Assembly: GCA_019689515.1 (NCBI GenBank)
Contig: JADGHI010000225.1
Location: 1 to 6,487 of the forward strand
Direction of reading: 5' to 3'
DNA length: 6,487 bases
DNA from: Acetobacteraceae bacterium
Lineage (GTDB): Bacteria; Pseudomonadota; Alphaproteobacteria; Acetobacterales; Acetobacteraceae
The notes under the pieces are model-generated. The model was given only the letters and a program-made list of their open reading frames with translations. It was not told where the DNA came from and did no database searches. The position numbers and the translations under genes were made by a program. Shown here piece by piece: positions 1 to 6,487 of this stretch (the stretch's first letter is position 1; each line of letters begins with the position of its first letter).

Positions 1-879
1 ACCTATCAGGGCGCGCGCGGCCTCGACCCCGCGATCGTGGCGGAGATCGAGCGCGCCTTCGGCTTCGACAAGCCCGCCTATCAGCGCTTCTGGGAGATGC
101 TCGGCGGCTATCTCCGCTTCGACTTCGGCCGCTCCCTGTTCCGCGACCGGCCGGTGGTGGACCTGATCGTCGAGAAGATGCCGGTTTCGATCAGCCTCGG
201 CCTGTGGTCCACGCTGATCATCTACCTGGTCTCGATCCCCCTGGGCATCCGCAAGGCGGTGCGCGACGGCAGCCGGTTCGACATCGCGACCTCCGGCATC
301 GTGCTGGTCGGCTACGCCATACCGGCCTTCCTGTTCGCCATCCTGCTCGTCGTGCTGTTCGCGGGCGGCACCTTCCTGCAGTGGTTCCCACTGCGCGGCC
401 TGACGACGCCGGGCTCCGAGGCCTGGCCGCTCTGGCAGCGGGCGCTCGACTACGCCTGGCACATGGCGCTGCCGACGCTCTCCCTCGTCATCGGCGGCTT
501 CGCCGGGCTGACGATGCTGACCAAGAACTCCTTCCTCGACGAGATCTCGAAGCAGTACGTCGTCACCGCCCGCGCCAAGGGAGCGAGCGAGCGGCGCGTG
601 CTCTACGGTCACGTGTTCCGCAACGCGATGCTGCTGATCATCGCGGGCTTCCCCTCGGCCTTCATCGGCATCCTGTTCACCGGGGCGCTGCTGATCGAGA
701 TCGTCTTCTCGCTCGACGGGCTCGGCCTGCTCGGCTTCGAATCGGCGATCCGGCGCGACTACCCGGTGATGTTCGGCACGCTCTACATCTTCACCCTGCT
801 TGGCCTGCTGATGCAGATCGTCGGCGACTTCGCCTACACGCTGGTGGATCCGCGCATCGACTTCGAGGCCCGGCGCTGA
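1..879 (+). CDS. yejB: YejB, peptide ABC transporter permease (5' partial)
   Basis: Inner-membrane permease of the YejABEF peptide importer; it pairs with YejE to form the channel. The reading frame is open from base 1, so the gene begins upstream. The visible 292 residues compare with about 364 in E. coli YejB, so roughly 70 N-terminal residues (first membrane helix) are missing. The GTG at 37 is internal, because the residues before it (YQGARGLDP) match the family. Hydrophobic segments lie at about fragment residues 66-82, 97-120, 154-174, 209-232 and 257-279. The cytoplasmic EAA-type loop that docks on the ATPase is at about 185-211 ([22 protein letters not shown] region). Segments such as [26 protein letters not shown] and [13 protein letters not shown] are characteristic of YejB rather than general DppB/OppB. 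It ends PRIDFEARR, as YejB does. The stop overlaps the yejE start by one base (TGATG). Confidence 0.95.
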   Translation, partial: TYQGARGLDPAIVAEIERAFGFDKPAYQRFWEMLGGYLRFDFGRSLFRDRPVVDLIVEKMPVSISLGLWSTLIIYLVSIPLGIRKAVRDGSRFDIATSGIVLVGYAIPAFLFAILLVVLFAGGTFLQWFPLRGLTTPGSEAWPLWQRALDYAWHMALPTLSLVIGGFAGLTMLTKNSFLDEISKQYVVTARAKGASERRVLYGHVFRNAMLLIIAGFPSAFIGILFTGALLIEIVFSLDGLGLLGFESAIRRDYPVMFGTLYIFTLLGLLMQIVGDFAYTLVDPRIDFEARR

Positions 880-2018
880 TGGCGCTCTCTCCCCTCACCC
901 GCCGGCGGCTCGAGAATTTCCGCGCCAACCGGCGCGGCTACTGGTCGCTCTGGATTTTCGCCACGCTGTTCGTGGTCACGCTGTTCGCGGAGTTCATCGC
1001 CAACGACCGCCCCCTGGTCGCGAAGGTGGAGGGGCGCTGGTACGTCCCCGTCCTCGCCGATTACGCCGAGAGCGACATCCTGCCGGACGGCCTGCCGACC
1101 TCGGTAGACTGGTACGACCGCGGCTTCCTCGAAGAGTTCCGCGACGCCGGCGGCTGGGCCGTCTGGCCGCTGATTCCCTACGCCTACAACACGATCGTGC
1201 GCGACCTCGGCCAGCCCGCGCCCTCGCCGCCCTCGGCGCGTAACTGGCTCGGCACGGACGACCAGGCGCGCGACGTGCTGGCGCGGGTGATCTACGGCTT
1301 CCGCATCTCCGTGCTGTTCGGCTTCACCCTCACGATCGTCTCCTCGGTCATCGGCATCGCCGCCGGCGCGGTGCAGGGCTTCTACGGCGGCCTCACCGAC
1401 CTCCTGTTCCAGCGCTTCATCGAGATCTGGCGCGGCATGCCGGAGCTCTACCTGCTCATCATCCTCGGCAGCATCATCACGCCGGGCTTCTGGGTGCTGC
1501 TCGGCTTCCTGCTGCTGTTCTCCTGGATGGGGCTGACCGGGGTGGTGCGGGCAGAGTTCCTGCGCGGGCGGAATTTCGACTACGTGCGTGCGGCGCGCGC
1601 GCTCGGCGTCTCCGACGCGCGGGTGATGTTCCGCCACATCCTGCCCAACGCGATGGTGGCGACGCTGACCTTCCTGCCCTTCATCCTCTCGGGCTCGGTG
1701 GTCATCCTCACCTCGCTCGACTTCCTCGGCTTCGGCCTGCCGCCCGGCTCGCCCTCCCTCGGCGAGCTGGTGAACCAGGGGAAGAACAACCTCCAGGCGC
1801 CGTGGCTCGCCTTCACCGCCTTCATCGTGCTCGGCACCATGCTCAGTCTGCTCACCTTCATCGGCGAGGCGGTGCGCGACGCCTTCGATCCGCGCAAGCT
1901 GCCCGGCGGCGCGCAGGCGGCGGCGCCGCTCGCGGAGCAGGTGCCGAACCCCGCCACGATCCTGCCCGACCAGGCCCATGGCGGCAGCGCCACCCCGACC
2001 GGCGCCGGGACGGCCTGA
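879..2018 (+). CDS. yejE: YejE, peptide ABC transporter permease
   Basis: Second inner-membrane permease of the YejABEF importer, 379 residues. The ATG at 879 shares its A with the yejB stop, and a GAGG at 865-868 sits 10 nt upstream. One helix (about 22-41) is followed by a long extracytoplasmic segment (about 42-140) with the YejE-type pattern KVEGRWYVPVL, VWPLIPYAYNTI, PAPSPPSA and then LGTDDQARDVLARVIYGFRIS. This segment separates YejE from shorter DppC/OppC proteins. Further hydrophobic helices lie at about 143-167, 189-225, 258-282 and 309-332. The EAA loop is at about 235-259 (YVRAARALGVSDARVMFRHI...LPNAM). The core ends at AFDPRK (about 340). Some 39 extra residues rich in Ala, Pro and Gly follow, which explains why the protein is longer than the roughly 341 residues of E. 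coli YejE. That tail is probably disordered and cytoplasmic. yejF starts 3 nt after the stop. Confidence 0.95.
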   Translation: MALSPLTRRRLENFRANRRGYWSLWIFATLFVVTLFAEFIANDRPLVAKVEGRWYVPVLADYAESDILPDGLPTSVDWYDRGFLEEFRDAGGWAVWPLIPYAYNTIVRDLGQPAPSPPSARNWLGTDDQARDVLARVIYGFRISVLFGFTLTIVSSVIGIAAGAVQGFYGGLTDLLFQRFIEIWRGMPELYLLIILGSIITPGFWVLLGFLLLFSWMGLTGVVRAEFLRGRNFDYVRAARALGVSDARVMFRHILPNAMVATLTFLPFILSGSVVILTSLDFLGFGLPPGSPSLGELVNQGKNNLQAPWLAFTAFIVLGTMLSLLTFIGEAVRDAFDPRKLPGGAQAAAPLAEQVPNPATILPDQAHGGSATPTGAGTA

Positions 2019-2021
2019 GCC

Positions 2022-3628
<1,607 letters not shown>

Positions 3629-3632
<4 letters not shown>

Positions 3633-4099
3633 ACGCCCCCTTCCCCGCCGCCGCCACGCCCGCAGCACCAAGCCCCGATCTCGAGCGCCTGCGCCGCCTG
3701 CTCGATTCCGAGCGGGTGAAGCTCGGCGTGCACATCCGGATGATGAACAGCCCGGGCTCGCCGGTCTATCGCCAGGGCGAGAACATCTGGCCCGCGGCGG
3801 CGATCCTCGTCGGCTCCTTCGGCGCAACGATGCTGGTGCACTTCTATCTCGGCGCCGCGATCCTCGCCGTCGGCGCCTGGTGGTGGCTGACCAAGGTGCA
3901 CCCCCGCATCGTGGACGGCGTGTTCGAGCGCACCGTCGCCTTCATCCTGGCCTCCGAGACGAACTTCGAGGCGCTGTGGACGAGGGGCGTGCTGTCCTTC
4001 TACGCGAAGCTGCCGGACGGCCGCGAGGTGGCGGCGACGCGCCGCGACGACTGGCGCGAATTCCTCCGCCGCGTCGAATCCGAATTCGAAGGAGACTGA
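3629..4099 (+). CDS. Uncharacterised small membrane protein coupled to yejF
   Basis: 156-residue protein I do not recognise. The GTG start at 3629 overlaps the yejF stop by 4 nt (GTGA), a typical translational-coupling arrangement. The first in-frame ATG (3740, residue 38) would remove the N-terminal helix and lies 108 nt after yejF ends, so GTG is preferred. Visible layout: Ala/Pro-rich N-terminus (1-16); charged amphipathic stretch (17-39, DLERLRRLLDSERVKLGVHI...); hydrophobic hairpin of about two membrane segments (53-70 and 73-88, the second with WWW at 84-86); then a soluble part of about 68 residues (HPRIVDGVFERTVAFIL... to FEGD) with alternating charged and aromatic residues. There is no signal peptide, cysteine pair or recognisable catalytic motif. 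A possible role is an accessory membrane factor of the adjacent transporter, but this rests only on position. Base composition resembles its neighbours. The gene ends 6 nt before the reductase gene, and its last codons contain that gene's ribosome site. Confidence 0.85.
4089..4094 (+). promoter_or_regulatory. Shine-Dalgarno site for the ghrA-like gene
   Basis: AAGGAG lies within the last codons of the upstream small membrane-protein gene, 11 nt before the ATG at 4106. It is the strongest ribosome site on the plus strand of this window. It supports ATG 4106 as the start and suggests the reductase is translated more independently than the coupled transporter genes. Confidence 0.75.
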
Positions 4100-4105
4100 T
4101 CACGC

Positions 4106-5056
4106 ATGGGCACCGCCGACGGCACCGCCGTGCTGCTGTCCACCAAGGCGAACGCGATGGCCGATTGGGCCGAGGCGCTGCGCGCACTCGATCCGACGCT
4201 CGACATCCGCCTGTTCCCCGATGCCGGCGATCCGGCCGCGATCGAGGCCGCGGTGGTCTGGACCGAGCACGACATGGCGGAGCTGCGGCGCTATCCGAAC
4301 CTGAAGCTCATCGTCTCGATGGGCGCCGGCGTGGACCACCTGCTGCGTCCGCCGGGGCCGCCGCCCGGCGTGCCGGTGGCGCGGCTGGTGGATGAGCGGC
4401 TGACCCAGGGCATGACCGAATGGGTGCTGCTCAACGTTCTGCGCTTCCATCGGCAGGACCCGGAGTACCGTGCGCAGCAGGCGGCGCGGGTGTGGCGGGA
4501 GCTGCCGGCGCCGGACACGGCGGCGCGGCGCGTGGGCATCCTTGGCCTCGGCGCGCTCGGCGCCGCGGCAGCGCGCGCGCTGCGAGGCCTCGGCTTCCCC
4601 GTGATGGGCTGGTCGCGGCGCCCGAAGGCGCTGGAGGGAATCGAGTGCTTCCACGGCGCGGAGGGCCTCTCGGCGATGCTGCCGCGCACCGACATCCTGG
4701 TCTGCCTGCTGCCGTTGACGCCGCAGACGCGCGGCATCGTCAGCCGGGATCTGCTGCAATCCCTGCCGCGCGGGGCCTATGTCATCAACGGCGCGCGCGG
4801 CGGCCACGTGGTGGACGCCGACCTCCTGCACGCGCTCGACACGGGCCAGGTCGCCGGCGCGGCGCTCGACGTGTTCGAGCCGGAGCCGCTACCGGCGGAC
4901 CATCCCTACTGGTCGCACCCGAAGGTGTTCGTCACCCCGCACGCGGCAAGCATCACGATTCCGCGCAGCGCGGCGCCGCAGGTGGTGGAGAACATCCACC
5001 GGGTGCGGGCAGGGCGCCCGCTCATCAACCTCGTCGACCTCGCCGCCGGCTACTGA
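4106..5056 (+). CDS. ghrA: Glyoxylate/hydroxypyruvate reductase A-like dehydrogenase
   Basis: Cytosolic D-isomer-specific 2-hydroxyacid dehydrogenase, 316 residues (E. coli GhrA is 312). GhrA-type enzymes reduce glyoxylate to glycolate and hydroxypyruvate to D-glycerate, usually with NADPH. The substrate loop SMGAGVDHLL is at 71-80, and the Rossmann motif GLGALG at 147-152. WSRR at 169-172 follows the second nucleotide-binding strand, and its Ser-Arg-Arg, with no acidic residue, fits NADPH preference. The catalytic triad is complete: R231 in NGARGG, E260 in DVFEPEPLP and H279 in TPHAAS. The family end LVDLAAGY parallels the GhrA C-terminus. ATG 4106 has a good AAGGAG site 11 nt upstream. The gene is last in the yejBEF row, 6 nt after the small membrane-protein gene, and faces a convergent MarR gene. 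GhrB-type or other 2-hydroxyacid specificity cannot be excluded by reading alone; the overall pattern favours the GhrA subgroup. Confidence 0.9.
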   Translation: MGTADGTAVLLSTKANAMADWAEALRALDPTLDIRLFPDAGDPAAIEAAVVWTEHDMAELRRYPNLKLIVSMGAGVDHLLRPPGPPPGVPVARLVDERLTQGMTEWVLLNVLRFHRQDPEYRAQQAARVWRELPAPDTAARRVGILGLGALGAAAARALRGLGFPVMGWSRRPKALEGIECFHGAEGLSAMLPRTDILVCLLPLTPQTRGIVSRDLLQSLPRGAYVINGARGGHVVDADLLHALDTGQVAGAALDVFEPEPLPADHPYWSHPKVFVTPHAASITIPRSAAPQVVENIHRVRAGRPLINLVDLAAGY

Positions 5057-5062
5057 GGCAGC

Positions 5063-5089
5063 CCGGCGGCGCGCCACCGGCGCCGCCGG
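5063..5089. terminator. GC-rich hairpin between convergent genes
   Basis: A perfect inverted repeat, CCGGCGGCGC (5063-5072) and GCGCCGCCGG (5080-5089), encloses a 7-nt loop. The 10-bp all-G/C stem fills most of the 36-nt gap between the ghrA-like stop (5056) and the MarR stop (5093). No T-run follows on either strand, so this is not a canonical intrinsic terminator. Its position between convergent genes suggests a bidirectional terminator or a 3'-end stabilising structure for both transcripts. Confidence 0.5.
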
Positions 5090-5092
5090 CCG

Positions 5093-5518
5093 TCAGCCCA
5101 CGCGGCGGGTGGTGTTTCCGCCGGCCGCGCCGGACGTGCCCTCGGCATTCGCCGGCTCGGCGACCGTGAGCTCGCGTGTCGCCGCCGCGGCGTCGGCCAT
5201 GATCTGGCGCAGGTCGCGCAGGAACGCGCTTCCCTTGAGCGTGCGCTGAACGAGCACGCTGCGCCGGTCCATCGGGTCCACCTTGCGGCGCGCCAGGTCG
5301 AGCTCACCCAGCCGGTCCAGCGCCCGGGTGATCGCCGGCTTCGATACGTTCAGCTCGGCGGCCAGGCCGCGCACCGTGTGCGGCCCGTCCGTGAGATAAA
5401 CGGTCAGGAAAACCCCTAGCTGTCGAGCCGAGAGATCCGGCCCGTCCCGCCGAACCAGCGCGACGACCGTGTCCCTGAGCACGCCGACGAGCTGGTCGGG
5501 ATTGATCTGTGCGGCCAT
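5093..5518 (-). CDS. MarR-family winged-helix transcriptional regulator
   Basis: 141-residue DNA-binding protein, usual MarR length, probably acting as a dimer. An N-terminal helix (about 7-24) is followed by SARQLGVFLTVYL (30-42). The helix-turn-helix is at about 48-76 (TVRGLAAELNVSKPAITRAL...), and the wing carries the diagnostic DPMDRRS at 81-87. A C-terminal helix (about 93-117) would complete the dimer interface. The last 25 residues are Gly/Ala/Thr-rich and probably disordered. There are no cysteines, so thiol-based redox sensing as in OhrR is unlikely; ligand and targets are unknown. The ATG at 5518-5516 has an AGGAAGG ribosome site 10 nt upstream. MarR proteins often repress themselves and adjacent genes, so candidate targets are its own promoter region (5519-5705) and possibly the aminopeptidase or the yej row. 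Nothing in the sequence proves which. Confidence 0.9.
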   Translation of the reverse strand: MAAQINPDQLVGVLRDTVVALVRRDGPDLSARQLGVFLTVYLTDGPHTVRGLAAELNVSKPAITRALDRLGELDLARRKVDPMDRRSVLVQRTLKGSAFLRDLRQIMADAAAATRELTVAEPANAEGTSGAAGGNTTRRVG

Positions 5519-5542
5519 GTCCTACAATCCTTCCTGGTCCTA
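5519..5542 (-). repeat. Direct repeat TAGGAC upstream of the MarR start
   Basis: GTCCTA on the plus strand (TAGGAC on the minus) occurs at 5519-5524 and 5537-5542, an 18-bp period immediately before the MarR start codon. A third copy is at 5641-5646. It could be part of a regulator binding site or simply purine-rich leader sequence around the ribosome site. Significance is uncertain. Confidence 0.35.
5529..5535 (-). promoter_or_regulatory. Shine-Dalgarno site for the MarR gene
   Basis: On the minus strand AGGAAGG lies 10 nt before the ATG at 5518-5516 and supports that start. A second purine patch (TAGGAC, 5524-5519) abuts the start codon but is too close to act as the main site. Confidence 0.6.
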
Positions 5543-5695
5543 CCGCCGCCCCGCACCTTTGCCCCGGCCCACGGCGACCCTGGCGCCGGCGGCGCCGCCG
5601 CTGCGGACCATGGTTCCGGCGTAGCTGCCCGGGCTGCCCGGTCCTAGCCCTCGCGCCTCCACAGAGCCGCTGCGGCGCAAAAGTTCCCTCTTCAT
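5540..5695 (-). CDS. Doubtful small reading frame (51 codons)
   Basis: An ATG at 5695-5693, 10 nt after the aminopeptidase stop, opens 51 codons ending at a TAG just upstream of the MarR ribosome site. The product is Gly/Arg-rich and low in complexity (starts MKRELLRRSG, ends GRGKGAGRR), with no hydrophobic core or known motif. The ribosome site is weak (AAGTTGGG touching the start). It fits neatly between its neighbours, but GC-rich spacers easily yield such frames, so I regard it as probably not a gene. Confidence 0.15.
   Translation of the reverse strand: MKRELLRRSGSVEARGLGPGSPGSYAGTMVRSGGAAGARVAVGRGKGAGRR
5587..5600. repeat. 14-bp perfect palindrome, GC only
   Basis: CGGCGGCGCCGCCG reads identically on both strands. 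It lies 69-82 bp before the MarR start, where an operator could sit. MarR sites are palindromic but usually AT-richer, so this may also be a chance product of the high GC content. Confidence 0.35.
5629..5641. repeat. 13-nt palindrome CCGGGC-T-GCCCGG
   Basis: Two 6-bp arms, 5629-5634 and 5636-5641, around a single base. The loop is too tight for a normal RNA hairpin, so if functional it is more likely a DNA-binding site. It lies in the middle of the aminopeptidase-MarR gap. Chance occurrence in GC-rich DNA is possible. Confidence 0.3.
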
Positions 5696-5705
5696 CCCAA
5701 CTTCG

Positions 5706-6487
5706 TTACCGATCCGGTTGGCCATGTTGCTCCGCCAAGGCGCTGATCGCCGCATGAATTGCCCGCATCGCCTGCGCCTCGCCCCCCTCCGGCCGCCCCG
5801 GTCTGGACGAGTCGTTCCAGGCATAAAGGTCCAGATGCGCCCAGCGCACGCCGGGTGGAACGAAGCGCTGGAGAAAAAGTGCAGCCGTGATCGCCCCCGC
5901 CATCGGTTTCGAGCCGACACTGGAGACGTCCGCCACCGCGCTGTCCATCCATGAATCGTATCCGGAATGCAGTGGCAGGCGCCACAGCGGATCGTGGGCC
6001 TTCCGGCCGGCCGCAAGCAACATCTCCGCGAGCGCGTCGTCGTTGCTGAACAGCGCCGGCAGGTCGGGCCCCAGCGCTACCCGCGCCGCACCGGTCAGGG
6101 TGGCGCAGTCCAGCACCACGTCCGGCCGCCGCTCCCCCGCCAGGGTGAGCAGGTCGCACAGCACCAGCCGGCCCTCGGCGTCGGTGTTGCCGATCTCCAC
6201 CGTCAGGCCCTTGCGGCTGCGCACCACGTCGAGGGGGCGCATGGCGGTGCCGGAGACGGCGTTCTCCACCGCGCCGACCAGCAGCATCAGGCGCACGGGC
6301 AGGCGTGAGCGCATCACGAGATCGGCCACGCCGATCAGCACCGCGGCGCCGCCCATGTCCTTCTTCATCCGCAGCATCGCGGCCGAGGGCTTGAGGTCGA
6401 GGCCGCCGCTGTCGAAGCACACGCCCTTGCCGCAGAGCGCGATCAGCGGCCCGTCCGCGCTGCCCTGCCATTCGAGGATCGCCACGC
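5706..6487 (-). CDS. M17 leucyl aminopeptidase family protein (N-terminus outside window)
   Basis: Metal-dependent aminopeptidase that removes N-terminal residues from peptides in the cytosol. Only the last 260 or so codons are visible, and the frame is still open at 6487. The GTG at 6485-6483 is internal coding sequence, not a start. Numbering from that codon as 1, the M17 active site is complete: metal ligands K20 and D25 in GKGVCFDSGG, D43 in KKDMGG, and D102 and E104 in the family signature NTDAEGRL (100-107), plus catalytic K32 (LKPS) and R106. These correspond to K270, D275, D293, D352, E354, K282 and R356 of E. coli PepA. The C-terminal AWND...RPGRPEGGEAQ stretch (about 222-238) is typical of the shorter alphaproteobacterial M17 branch, so I do not assign pepA or pepB. 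The family usually forms hexamers. The gene is upstream of, and collinear with, the MarR gene, 187 nt away. Confidence 0.93.
   Translation of the reverse strand, partial: VAILEWQGSADGPLIALCGKGVCFDSGGLDLKPSAAMLRMKKDMGGAAVLIGVADLVMRSRLPVRLMLLVGAVENAVSGTAMRPLDVVRSRKGLTVEIGNTDAEGRLVLCDLLTLAGERRPDVVLDCATLTGAARVALGPDLPALFSNDDALAEMLLAAGRKAHDPLWRLPLHSGYDSWMDSAVADVSSVGSKPMAGAITAALFLQRFVPPGVRWAHLDLYAWNDSSRPGRPEGGEAQAMRAIHAAISALAEQHGQPDR

Larger units (their letters stand above)
5519..5705 (-). other. 187-nt intergenic region upstream of the MarR gene
   Basis: This gap lies between the aminopeptidase stop and the MarR start, both on the minus strand. It should contain the MarR leader, and a promoter if the gene is not co-transcribed with the aminopeptidase. 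I found no convincing -35/-10 pair and no hairpin followed by a T-run on the minus strand. It holds a 14-bp palindrome (5587-5600), a 13-nt palindrome (5629-5641), three GTCCTA words and one doubtful 51-codon reading frame, each listed separately. Confidence 0.6.

Noticed and set aside
37..39. GTG as a start codon for YejB
   Set aside because: The frame is open to base 1 and the residues before it (YQGARGLDP) match YejB, so the gene is cut by the window edge rather than starting here.
204..878. In-frame upstream extension of YejE beginning inside yejB
   Set aside because: The extension is out of frame with the clear YejB protein and is low-complexity. YejE family similarity begins at the ATG at 879.
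5666..5676. GCCGC-T-GCGGC with an adjacent A/T run as an aminopeptidase terminator
   Set aside because: For the minus-strand gene the T-run precedes rather than follows the arms, and the loop would be a single base, so it cannot act as an intrinsic terminator in that direction.
5509..6308. Plus-strand open frames opposite the aminopeptidase and its downstream gap
   Set aside because: They are antisense shadows with Arg/Pro/His-rich composition, lying opposite a gene with a complete M17 active site.
6483..6485. GTG (minus strand) as a start for the aminopeptidase
   Set aside because: It lies only about 20 codons before the metal-binding GKGVCFDSGG, and the M17 N-terminal domain would be missing. 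The gene runs off the window edge instead.

Overview
This 6.5 kb window is dense, GC-rich, third-position-GC-biased bacterial DNA. The best family matches (YejB/YejE/YejF, a GhrA-like reductase, a MarR regulator and an M17 aminopeptidase ending in an AWND...RPGRPEGGEAQ-type tail) fit an alphaproteobacterium, for example Rhodospirillales/Acetobacteraceae or Methylobacterium-like Hyphomicrobiales. I cannot resolve the genus from sequence reading alone. There is no tRNA, rRNA, CRISPR array, insertion sequence or phage gene here.

Positions 1-5056 (+ strand) hold one tightly packed transcription unit of five genes: yejB (5' end outside the window), yejE, yejF, a 156-residue uncharacterised membrane protein, and a ghrA-like 2-hydroxyacid dehydrogenase. 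The junctions are a 1-nt overlap (TGATG), a 3-nt gap, a 4-nt overlap (GTGA) and a 6-nt gap, so translational coupling along the row is very likely. The first three genes encode the inner-membrane permease pair and the double ATPase of a YejABEF peptide importer. The substrate-binding protein yejA should lie just upstream, outside the window.

Positions 5057-5092 form a 36-nt convergent intergenic gap filled almost entirely by a perfect 10-bp GC hairpin, a plausible shared terminator. Positions 5093-5518 (- strand) encode a MarR-family regulator, 5519-5705 is a non-coding or doubtful stretch with several palindromes and repeats, and 5706-6487 (- strand) is the catalytic part of an M17 leucyl aminopeptidase whose 5' end lies beyond the window.

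Functionally, the window combines a peptide importer with an aminopeptidase that could hydrolyse the imported peptides, plus a reductase for glyoxylate- or hydroxypyruvate-type 2-oxoacids. That metabolic link is inference from proximity. The region looks like ordinary chromosomal housekeeping and transport DNA. The least explained item is the small membrane protein coupled to yejF.
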